From the NCBI GenBank assembly GCA_002686215.1, contig NZAU01000043.1, positions 2,585-7,986 of the forward strand: 5,402 nucleotides of DNA. The letters run 5' to 3'. The DNA comes from Candidatus Woesearchaeota archaeon (lineage in GTDB: Archaea; Nanoarchaeota; Nanoarchaeia; UBA10117; ARS21). The notes under the pieces were generated by a model that was given only the letters and a program-made list of their open reading frames with translations, did not search any database and was not told the origin of the DNA. The translations under genes were made by a program, and so were the position numbers. Every line of letters starts with the position of its first letter. The stretch's first letter is position 1. This document shows positions 1 through 5,402 of the stretch, piece after piece.

Positions 1-728
1 TCTGCACCAGTTCCACTGCCTTTAATAGGAACATTAGTGTAAACGGCATTTGCAGTTCCCAGTGCAACACCTCTGTTTTTGATAACTACAGTCTTAATTG
101 ATCCGTCCACTGCATTGTCGCGGACAGCAGCGTTAGTGGTTGAATCCCCCCAATCTCCAGGAACAGGAATGTAATTAGTAGAATCGAACTTGACAATATC
201 TCCAGGAGCAATCGTATAGAGATACTTCCAAATATAACCGTCACCACTGGCACCAGCCGCTCTTGGTTCCAGATCAACAAAAGTTGGTTCATCCAGAGAT
301 GGTGCTCCGTTTGGAGTTTCTGGAGTCGTTCCATTCTCAAGACAGACATAAACTCTGTAGTCGCTATTCATTACATAGAAAGACGCACCGTAGAGATTCG
401 TTGCACCAGATACCTTTGCGGCATTTGAAGTGCTGTAATCGTGGCGATACATGTCAAATGTATTACCAGATCTCCACTCGATTTTGGGAACAACCAGTCT
501 TGTATCACTAGAAGTGATTTTTTTCAATCCGATCATGGTATCCCAGATCTGATTTTCATTATCAAAGTTATCTACTGGTGCTGGTGGATCATTATCCCAA
601 ACAGAAGAAATGTCAGTAGCATTAGGCAATCCAATAAAAGAATAGTAGGAACTACCCGTCGTGGTAATGCCACTCAAGAAGTTCCTTGCATTCAAGATTC
701 TAATTTGATCAGTAATTATTGCGGCCAT
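1..728 (-). CDS. gp8: Baseplate wedge subunit gp8, T4-like (3' end outside window)
   Basis: This gene holds the first 242 codons of a T4 gp8-type protein; T4 gp8 has 334 residues, so roughly the last quarter to third is missing. In T4, gp8 is a wedge component of the contractile-tail baseplate, assembling with gp7, gp10, gp6, gp53 and gp25. The match is by pattern recalled from T4 gp8: an aromatic-rich FIG segment (residues 28-33), a Pro-rich stretch (48-51), W62 followed by M65-I-G, VP...W at 80-85 (T4 has IPRRDW), YRVYVCL at 124-130 (T4 has YRCL), GDGYIWKYL at 162-170 (T4 has GDGYVWEYL), and NYIPVP at 185-190 (T4 has EYIVVP). The start at 728 is firm, because an in-frame stop lies at 752-750 with no other start between. 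No Shine-Dalgarno is visible upstream; the leader is A-rich. It lies 57 bases after the giant structural gene on the same strand and has its own late promoter candidate. Confidence 0.92.
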   Translation of the reverse strand, partial: MAAIITDQIRILNARNFLSGITTTGSSYYSFIGLPNATDISSVWDNDPPAPVDNFDNENQIWDTMIGLKKITSSDTRLVVPKIEWRSGNTFDMYRHDYSTSNAAKVSGATNLYGASFYVMNSDYRVYVCLENGTTPETPNGAPSLDEPTFVDLEPRAAGASGDGYIWKYLYTIAPGDIVKFDSTNYIPVPGDWGDSTTNAAVRDNAVDGSIKTVVIKNRGVALGTANAVYTNVPIKGSGTGA

Positions 729-785
729 TTTGCTGGGTTTTTTACTTATTTATTAGGGGTTTGATAACTAGAATTTATTTAGTTG
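729..785 (-). other. Intergenic gap between the giant structural gene and gp8
   Basis: These 57 bases lie between the TAA of the large gene and the ATG of gp8. They are AT-rich with two short C runs (ACCCC and ACCC on the minus strand). They contain the AATAAATA element and, next to the stop codon, a weaker look-alike (ACTAAATA at 783-776, 6 of 8 matches to the late consensus). No purine-rich ribosome binding site such as GGAG lies in the 20 bases before the ATG. No GC-rich hairpin with a U tract is present, so transcripts of the large gene probably read through into gp8. Confidence 0.7.
747..754 (-). promoter_or_regulatory. Candidate T4-type late promoter element upstream of gp8
   Basis: The minus strand reads AATAAATA, matching 7 of 8 bases of the T4 late consensus TATAAATA and fitting the NATAAATA form reported for marine T4-like cyanophages. 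It ends 18 bases before the gp8 ATG, so a start about 6 bases downstream would give a very short leader of about 12 bases. In T4 such elements are read by host RNA polymerase carrying the phage sigma factor gp55 and coactivator gp33. AT-rich DNA makes chance matches possible, but this one is intergenic and correctly oriented. Confidence 0.6.
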
Positions 786-3700
786 TTACACATCATAGTT
801 TGTGATTCTCAATGGAATTGTTCTTCTGACAACTGCAGAAGTTTGAATTCCAGTAACTCCGTTTGAGTTATAGAAGTTGAATGCCGAAGTAGAAGTTCTT
901 CCAGTAGTTTGAATCTTACCAAAACTATAATTGCCAAAATAAGTATTGACGCCAACTGCAGAGAAGTCGTAACCATTGTAACTCAGAACACTTACTGTGA
1001 CTTTGTTAATCGTTGTTGAACCAACTCCAGGGAGAGTCTTCTGTGCAGTTGCCGCAGAGACAACCTCATAAACATTATCGATACAAGTGGTTCCAACACC
1101 AACTGCGACTGCTCCGCCAGGTTTCAGTGAAGTAACACCAAGACCGATATTGGAGTTGCTGACAGTGAAGAAGTCACCAGCAGCAAGACTGCTAACAGTA
1201 ATTGCAGTTCCTACGAGCGTAGCGTCCTTGAGTGCAGAATTATTTGGAATAAACAGTTCAAAGACAAGTCCAGTTGCAACACCAACAGTAGTTGTGGTTA
1301 CGCCAACGATAGTTCCAAAGTCTCCGCTATAAGTGATTCCTGCGTTGAGTCTTTCTGCAAGAAGTGCGGGAGACTCGATAAGAACCACAGGAGGATTGGA
1401 TTGCGAATATCCAGTCTTGGCAGTTCCAAGAGTGATAGCGTCTACAGAACCAGAAGCGATAGTTGCGGTTGCAGTCTGTCGCATGGTTGTTCCGAGACCA
1501 ACTGGGTTCTCGATAATAACAACAGGCGCGGAAGAATAACCAGATCCACCGTCAGAGATTACGATAGAAGTAATCGTTCCAGCAGATCCAACAACAGCGG
1601 TAGCAGATGCTCCTACTCTTGCGTCTTGCGAGACCAACGTAACGTCTTTCTGGAAGGAGAGTGACGTTCCACTTTCATTATCTTGGTTGAACAAGACTTG
1701 GACGTTTTCAACATAGATGGTCGTAGATCCAACCCCAACAGTCTGAATGACATTTGTTGTTGGGAATACGTTTGCCTTATATTGAGTTCTATCTTTGGCA
1801 ACTCTTTCACCATTGATAATCTTATCTACAGTCTGCTTACACCAGGTGATTGGTCTTTCCATATTAATGTCATTGGCAAGACCTGGACCATAATATGCGT
1901 TCGTAGTTACTTGATCAGTAGAATCAACACTATATGTAAGTCTTTGTTCCTCATCAAAGTATGCACTTTGATTTAGTGGATCATAGTTAATATCTAAAGT
2001 ATCACCTTTTTTAACGGTTTCAAGAATATCAACAGACTTAACGTCAACAGCACCATTTCCTCTGTAGAACAAGATATCTACAGTATCACCAGATTTTGGT
2101 GGTTCTGGGAATATAATCGTGCTTCCTCCGCTGAAGATGTAACCTTCTCCAGGAACTTGGAGAATGTTATTGACCAGGACAATCAAGACATCTTGAACAA
2201 CAATTGGTGATCCCTTAGCGGCAATAATAGAAGTAATAGTGCCATCAAGTTTAAGTTGGAAGTCAGTTTTCTGTCCGTCAAACTCATCATCAAAATTATC
2301 CATGGTTCGGAGTTGTCCAAGAGACCAACCAGCAAACTTATCAGAGTAGATCTTTTCAACATTAATAGTAAATCTTTCAAAGTCACCGCCAAGTGTTGGA
2401 TCCGTAGGAATGCCAGTTGGTCCTCCAGTAGGAATGGTCAGATTTTGATTTATACCATATCCGAATCCAGTATTGCTGATTTCAAAATCAATAATGTCAG
2501 AACCAAATCCAACATTAATATCAACTTTTGCCTGAGTACCAACTCCAGTCGAAGCTTCTGCAAGACCATCAGTTTGATAGATGAGAGGAATATTGGTATA
2601 TGGCAGTGGATCTTCAATGACAACTTCTGGGAGATCAGAACTTGTGTATCCACTACCAACGCTAGTTACGTGGACTGTATCTAACAGATTTCCAGCACTG
2701 ATCGTAGCAACACCGATATGAGTTACGGTAGCAATACCAACGGCACTGCTTGCAACGCCAACTCTAACAATACCAGTTGAAGGATTGAATACTCTGACCA
2801 GAACTGAAGTTCCAGCAGGAATTTCAGAGGAAGCCGTGCTTCCAATTCCAATGTTGACCGAAGTCGTACCAACAGATATGATTGGAGCAGGTCTGCTAAA
2901 GAATGTTCCAACTCCAATGGAAGATGCCGCGCCAGCGTTGAATTCAAGATACTTAAATACGCTGTTCTGATCATTTATGGTAATTACAGTTGCTCCAGCA
3001 GCAACAGTTGTTGCAACACTAGTGAGAACATCATATTGGGTAGATGCTCTGTATCCAGAACCAGTATTACCGATAGAAATTGCAGAGATAGTTCCAGCAG
3101 CAGAAACTGTTGCCGTGCCACCTGCAGAAACTAGTGGTTGATATCCAAATCCTTCAGAAGAACCGACAGAAACAATAACTCCGCCGATAGGGAGGTTAGA
3201 AGAGTTTACATCATTGGTAATAGTCTGACCATCATTGACAAAGACCGCAGAAGTAATGCCTGCTTGCTCTGCAAGAGTAAAGTTCTGGTTCAGTCCAGGA
3301 ATTTGAATAATATCATTGATCAAAAGGACAGCGTTGTCATCCTCAAATCCAGTGACATTTGATCCAGAAGACTTCAGTGCAAACGTATCATTAGTTCCGT
3401 TAAACTGATCAGAGAAGTCGTCGAAGAGATAGTTAGTTCCATAGGTCTTAGTCGAAGATCCTGGAGTTCCAGATCTAATGAATACTCTTCCTTGGAAAGT
3501 AGAACTTGTACTAATACCAGTCCAATCTCTTTCATCAGGTGGATTTGTTGTTGAACCAATAGGAATATTGCCGTATGGTGCCTCAACAAAGTTCAGAGTA
3601 TTGTTGACAATGTTATAGTTACCTTGAACTTTGGTTACAAGAGCGCCAGTGCTATATCCCGCTCTTCTTGTTCCAAGCCATGCTCTCTGAACCCTTACTG

Positions 3701-5402
3701 CGTTGGTAGAACCAACACCAACAGATTGAACCTTCATGATTTCATCACCAATCTGAAGAAGATCTCCTCCAGAAATGGAACCAATTCCAGACAGGAACAT
3801 ATTGCCTTGACTTGAGAATAATTGATCGCTCAGGGAAGTTGTAAGCGCCGTCGCAACAACAGGAGACTGGATATAGTTGTCAATTGCAATCAAACACTTG
3901 GTGTTCTGATCAGTTGAAGTGAAGGTATGGGAAGTTCCAATGCCAACAGAAGTAATGCCAAAGTAATCAGTTGGAACTGCTGCCAATGCCTTTTCAGCGG
4001 TATCTGTAAGTCTGATCTTATTCGCATCAACCTTAATAGCAAAAACAGTCTCTGGAAGTTTAGTAGTATTACCAATACCAGAAATATTTGTTGTTCCAAT
4101 ACTAATATTTTCGGTTGTTCCAGCACCTGGAGTGCTGTAAGTCAGTTGCTCACCACTAACAAAGAAGTGGTTTGGAATGGTGATTGCATTTGGCGTCTCT
4201 AATCCAGCAGCTGATCCAATTACATCTTCGTCACTAGCATCAATATATCTTTCAAATACCTGATATCCACCATACTTAATATTGAATGCCCTCTTGATAT
4301 CTACATTTGTTCCAGCATATGAACCATATTGAGTATCGATATATGCATTGGTGAGGTCAATCTTGACAGAATCGGATCCATCATCAACGAACTTCATGTA
4401 ATTGTAGTAGGTCTTAATTTCGGTGTTGATGTTTTCGTTAGGAGTAAACGTAATTCTAACAACGTCACCGACTACTGCAGCACCAAAAGTTCCAAGACCT
4501 GCTGCTGGAGCAGTATTACTAACAATTGTACCAAACTCTGAAATATAAGTTTCATTGAATTCTGGTTTGTCGGCTACCAGCAATTCTGTCATCATGTGAT
4601 GATCATTGTCTGGGTCGGATACTTGAACAATACAATATGCAGCATTGTAAGTAGCATTAGCATATTCTGCAATCGCATTTGCAGTTGGAGAACCGCTAGA
4701 TGCGATTGAAGTTGGCAGAGCACCAATTTCTGCGTCAGTAAGACCTTCTGAACCAATACCAGTTCCTGCACTTGAGAGACCAACGATTATTGTATTGACA
4801 GAGGAGGCAACAGATACGTTTGAGGTGAAATCAACCTTGATATTGCTACCATCAATATATGCATTATATGTTCCGAGTCCACTATATCCACCAGACCAAG
4901 CTTCTTGGTTGATAGAGGACAGTTCTCCATATTCAACTACATCTACGGTTGTTCCATCACTAATCAGGTTAAGTTCATCATATTCAAACTGATCATCAAG
5001 GGTTTTAGTAAGAACAAGAATCTTTGCAGCGGTATATGTATTAGCAATACTAACAATAGTAGTTGCTGAAGCAGAAGGAACGTTCTGACTACTAGAAGTA
5101 ATCTTTACAGCGCCGCCAAGAGTCTGAGTATCAGTACTAGTCACTGCAGCACCGATATTATAAGAAAGAGTGAATACATTATATGGATTGATCTCAAACT
5201 TATTGGGGAAGAATTGAAGAACACCTTCATTTCCGTCAAGGTTATAGTCAAAGGAACCCAATTCGATTTCAGTTGATGTAATTGCATACTGGTTAATAAA
5301 TCCAGCACCTTGCTTATCATGAAGGACCGTAACCATTTGAATCTGAGATTCCGCAGTTACGTCTGGGTCTTGAATATAAGTTACAAACTTATGACCACAT
5401 GC
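786..5402 (-). CDS. Giant modular virion structural protein, probably baseplate-associated (5' end outside window)
   Basis: This is a single frame of 1538 codons ending in TAA at 788-786. It stays open to the right edge, so the true start lies outside; the Met codon at 5336 is internal, because a repeat domain runs through it and no Shine-Dalgarno precedes it. Residues here are numbered from the first codon in the window. The order is: three tandem domains (1-100, 121-214, 250-340); a central block with HFFVSGEQLTY at 412, IAIDNYIQSP at 504 and RAWLGT at 573; FDG module A (660-725); GxGY repeat pairs (739-796, 908-994, 1276-1345); FDG module B (1035-1115); a conserved RPITWCKQT segment (1170-1239); and a C-terminal cap (1483-1538). 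Composition is rich in S, T, G, V and I and poor in Cys. No membrane segment, signal peptide or catalytic motif is evident. It precedes gp8, the place held by gene 7 in T4, but no gp7 similarity is visible. I infer a baseplate or tail-periphery role; a fibre-like adhesin remains possible. Confidence 0.85.
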   Translation of the reverse strand, partial: ACGHKFVTYIQDPDVTAESQIQMVTVLHDKQGAGFINQYAITSTEIELGSFDYNLDGNEGVLQFFPNKFEINPYNVFTLSYNIGAAVTSTDTQTLGGAVKITSSSQNVPSASATTIVSIANTYTAAKILVLTKTLDDQFEYDELNLISDGTTVDVVEYGELSSINQEAWSGGYSGLGTYNAYIDGSNIKVDFTSNVSVASSVNTIIVGLSSAGTGIGSEGLTDAEIGALPTSIASSGSPTANAIAEYANATYNAAYCIVQVSDPDNDHHMMTELLVADKPEFNETYISEFGTIVSNTAPAAGLGTFGAAVVGDVVRITFTPNENINTEIKTYYNYMKFVDDGSDSVKIDLTNAYIDTQYGSYAGTNVDIKRAFNIKYGGYQVFERYIDASDEDVIGSAAGLETPNAITIPNHFFVSGEQLTYSTPGAGTTENISIGTTNISGIGNTTKLPETVFAIKVDANKIRLTDTAEKALAAVPTDYFGITSVGIGTSHTFTSTDQNTKCLIAIDNYIQSPVVATALTTSLSDQLFSSQGNMFLSGIGSISGGDLLQIGDEIMKVQSVGVGSTNAVRVQRAWLGTRRAGYSTGALVTKVQGNYNIVNNTLNFVEAPYGNIPIGSTTNPPDERDWTGISTSSTFQGRVFIRSGTPGSSTKTYGTNYLFDDFSDQFNGTNDTFALKSSGSNVTGFEDDNAVLLINDIIQIPGLNQNFTLAEQAGITSAVFVNDGQTITNDVNSSNLPIGGVIVSVGSSEGFGYQPLVSAGGTATVSAAGTISAISIGNTGSGYRASTQYDVLTSVATTVAAGATVITINDQNSVFKYLEFNAGAASSIGVGTFFSRPAPIISVGTTSVNIGIGSTASSEIPAGTSVLVRVFNPSTGIVRVGVASSAVGIATVTHIGVATISAGNLLDTVHVTSVGSGYTSSDLPEVVIEDPLPYTNIPLIYQTDGLAEASTGVGTQAKVDINVGFGSDIIDFEISNTGFGYGINQNLTIPTGGPTGIPTDPTLGGDFERFTINVEKIYSDKFAGWSLGQLRTMDNFDDEFDGQKTDFQLKLDGTITSIIAAKGSPIVVQDVLIVLVNNILQVPGEGYIFSGGSTIIFPEPPKSGDTVDILFYRGNGAVDVKSVDILETVKKGDTLDINYDPLNQSAYFDEEQRLTYSVDSTDQVTTNAYYGPGLANDINMERPITWCKQTVDKIINGERVAKDRTQYKANVFPTTNVIQTVGVGSTTIYVENVQVLFNQDNESGTSLSFQKDVTLVSQDARVGASATAVVGSAGTITSIVISDGGSGYSSAPVVIIENPVGLGTTMRQTATATIASGSVDAITLGTAKTGYSQSNPPVVLIESPALLAERLNAGITYSGDFGTIVGVTTTTVGVATGLVFELFIPNNSALKDATLVGTAITVSSLAAGDFFTVSNSNIGLGVTSLKPGGAVAVGVGTTCIDNVYEVVSAATAQKTLPGVGSTTINKVTVSVLSYNGYDFSAVGVNTYFGNYSFGKIQTTGRTSTSAFNFYNSNGVTGIQTSAVVRRTIPLRITNYDV
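789..956 (-). other. C-terminal cap of the giant protein
   Basis: Residues 1483-1538. It reads VGVNTYFGNYSFGKIQTTGR, then SAFNFYNSNGVTGIQTSAVV and a basic, Arg-containing tail ending in NYDV. The YFGxYSFGKI and NGVTGIQTSxxVRR pattern is one I associate with the ends of cyanophage virion proteins. A preceding link (GVGTTC at 1435, GVGSTT at 1459) separates it from the rest. It may be a packing or assembly contact; this is inference. Confidence 0.45.
1368..1577 (-). repeat. GxGY repeat pair 3
   Basis: Residues 1276-1345 contain TSIVISDGGSGYSSAPVVII followed by ENP, and VDAITLGTAKTGYSQSNPPV followed by VLIESP. These two are the most similar pair, sharing V-V-(I/L)-I-E-(N/S)-P after the Tyr. They are separated by a short Thr/Ala-rich strand (TATATIASG). 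Confidence 0.7.
1686..1895 (-). other. Conserved RPITWCKQT segment within the giant protein
   Basis: Residues 1170-1239. The run contains AYYGPGLAND, then RPITWCKQTVDKIINGE, VAKDRTQYKANVFPTTNVI, and a GVGSTTIYVENVQVLFN exit. It is the most charged and least repetitive stretch of the protein, with one of its few Cys residues next to Trp. The density of Trp, Cys, Arg, Lys and Asp suggests a compact, conserved domain rather than a linker. I do not recognise a named function. Confidence 0.5.
2058..2300 (-). repeat. FDG/NxxxQxPG module, copy B
   Basis: Residues 1035-1115. The core is FDDEFDGQKTDFQLKLDG, then VLIVLVNNILQVPGEGY, GGSTIIFPEPPKSGD and the final strand VDILFYRG. This is the fuller copy, ending in the pattern IxFxEPPxSGDxxxIxFYRG. 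Copy A lacks a clear EPPxSGD end, so it is either diverged or rearranged there. Confidence 0.7.
2421..2681 (-). repeat. GxGY repeat pair 2
   Basis: Residues 908-994 contain TVHVTSVGSGYTSSDLPEVV with IEDP following, and IIDFEISNTGFGYGINQN followed by LTIPTGG. The first has the classical full form GSGYxxxxPxVxIExP; the second has lost the P-x-V-x-I tail. The spacer between them includes a GVGT link. Confidence 0.6.
3015..3188 (-). repeat. GxGY repeat pair 1
   Basis: Residues 739-796 hold two neighbouring copies of a short motif: GGVIVSVGSSEGFGYQP and GTISAISIGNTGSGYRAS. The general form is G-x-I-x-x-I-x-(I/V)-x-x-x-G-x-G-Y, followed by a strand. It is a beta-strand and turn unit; Gly and Tyr are the invariant positions. 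Confidence 0.6.
3228..3425 (-). repeat. FDG/NxxxQxPG module, copy A
   Basis: Residues 660-725. The core is FSDQFNGTNDTFAL, then VLLINDIIQIPG and a Phe/Val-rich tail. It aligns with copy B (FDDEFDGQKTDFQL ... VLIVLVNNILQVPG) over both halves: acidic plus Phe-Asn/Asp-Gly, a spacer, Phe-x-Leu, then a hydrophobic strand ending in N-(D/N)-I-(I/L)-Q-(I/V)-P-G. Modules of this form recur in cyanophage tail and baseplate-associated proteins in my recollection. Confidence 0.65.
3426..4190 (-). other. Central block of conserved phage structural modules within the giant protein
   Basis: Residues 405-659. Recognisable elements in order are an NHFFVSGEQLTY strand-turn (411-422), KLPETVFAIKVDANKIRLT (448-466), TKCLIAIDNYIQSPVV (501-516), LLQIGDEIMKVQSVGVGST (548-566), RAWLGT (573-578), GNYNIVNNTLNFVEAPYG (594-611) and DERDWTGIS (623-631). 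I associate this series with virion proteins of T4-like cyanophages; that link is recalled, not computed. It reads as a chain of beta-sandwich segments joined by GVG-S/T links. Confidence 0.5.
4383..4655 (-). repeat. Tandem domain copy 3 of the giant protein
   Basis: Residues 250-340. It begins ATYNAAYCIVQVSDPDND, followed by MTELLVAD, YISEFGTIVSN, GLGTFGAAV, VRITFTPN and YYNYMKFV. SDPD matches the QDPD of copy 1, and EFGTI and GLGTF match EYGEL and GLGTY of copy 2. It closes the N-terminal tandem array; downstream sequence switches to other modules. Confidence 0.65.
4761..5042 (-). repeat. Tandem domain copy 2 of the giant protein
   Basis: Residues 121-214. It begins NTYTAAKILVL, followed by an acidic loop (TLDDQFEYDE), the strand LNLISDG, the turn VVEYGEL, then GLGTYNA and IKVDFTSN, and ends with IIVGLSSAGTG. 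Key shared positions with copy 3 are A-(A/A)-(K/Y) at the start, an acidic Asp-rich loop, EL or ELL before the strand, EYG or EFG in the turn, and GLGT with Tyr or Phe. The copies are too divergent to be a recent duplication. Confidence 0.65.
5103..5402 (-). repeat. Tandem domain copy 1 of the giant protein (partial at window edge)
   Basis: Residues 1-100. The pattern is HKFVTYIQDPD, then a hydrophobic strand (MVTVLHD), an aromatic turn (FINQYA), LGSFD, a second strand pair (GVLQFFPN) and FTLSYNIG. The same order of strands and the same LG-(S/T)-(F/Y) turn recur in the two following copies, about 120-130 residues apart. The first few residues of this copy lie outside the window, which is also why the Met at 5336 cannot be the start. 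The fold looks all-beta. Function is unknown. Confidence 0.6.

Noticed and set aside
86..349. 87-codon minus-strand frame inside gp8
   Set aside because: It is in a different frame from gp8 and overlaps conserved gp8 motifs; the product is a Leu-rich shadow translation.
441..764. 107-codon plus-strand frame across the gp8 start and the gap
   Set aside because: It is antisense to gp8, whose protein pattern is clear; the translation is Ile/Arg/Asn-rich with no domain.
776..783. Second late promoter (ACTAAATA)
   Set aside because: It matches only 6 of 8 consensus bases in AT-rich DNA and misses the leading TA; the match at 747-754 is better placed.
766..784. Inverted repeat AACTA/TAGTT after the large gene, as a terminator
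   Set aside because: The stem is only 5 A/T-rich pairs with a 9-base loop, and no U tract follows. It is too weak to call.
2256..2684. 142-codon plus-strand frame opposite the large gene
   Set aside because: It lies fully antisense to the continuous structural gene, its product is low-complexity with no recognisable motif, and its start lacks supporting context. The other shorter frames opposite or overlapping the two real genes are rejected for the same reason.
5334..5336. Met codon as the start of the large protein
   Set aside because: The frame is open for 22 more codons to the window edge, there is no Shine-Dalgarno before this ATG, and the first tandem domain begins upstream of it.
786..5402. 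Frameshift or gene split within the long frame
   Set aside because: The frame is uninterrupted, and module motifs continue across its whole length without loss of pattern, so there is no sign of a break or programmed shift.

Overview
The window looks like part of the late structural region of a T4-like contractile-tailed phage (myovirus), most probably a marine cyanophage infecting Synechococcus or Prochlorococcus. The evidence is: (i) the partial gene at the left edge matches the T4 baseplate wedge protein gp8 in pattern; (ii) the large gene upstream is built from Ser/Thr/Gly/Val/Ile-rich modules with GVGSTT-type links, a style I associate with cyanophage virion proteins; (iii) a T4-type late promoter element (AATAAATA) lies between the two genes. 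No host gene, tRNA, integrase or CRISPR is visible. The assignment to a marine phage is inference from protein style, not from a database search.

Layout, all on the minus strand and so read from right to left. From the right edge to base 786 runs one uninterrupted reading frame of 1538 codons plus a stop. It has no start in the window, so the gene is larger still. Its product is a giant modular virion protein. In order it holds three tandem divergent copies of a roughly 100-residue beta-rich domain, a central block of cyanophage-type modules, two copies of an FDG...NxxxQxPG module, three pairs of a short GxGY repeat, a Cys/Trp-containing conserved segment, and a Tyr/Phe/Gly-rich C-terminal cap. 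Then comes a 57-base AT-rich gap with the late promoter element, followed by the first 242 codons of gp8, which is cut by the left edge.

How they fit together: in T4 the gene directly before gene 8 is gene 7, the large wedge protein. The giant protein here occupies the same relative position, but I see no recognisable T4 gp7 sequence in it. The simplest reading is that it is a lineage-specific baseplate or baseplate-periphery component made with gp8 late in infection. The gp8 assignment is solid. The exact role of the large protein is not established by the sequence.
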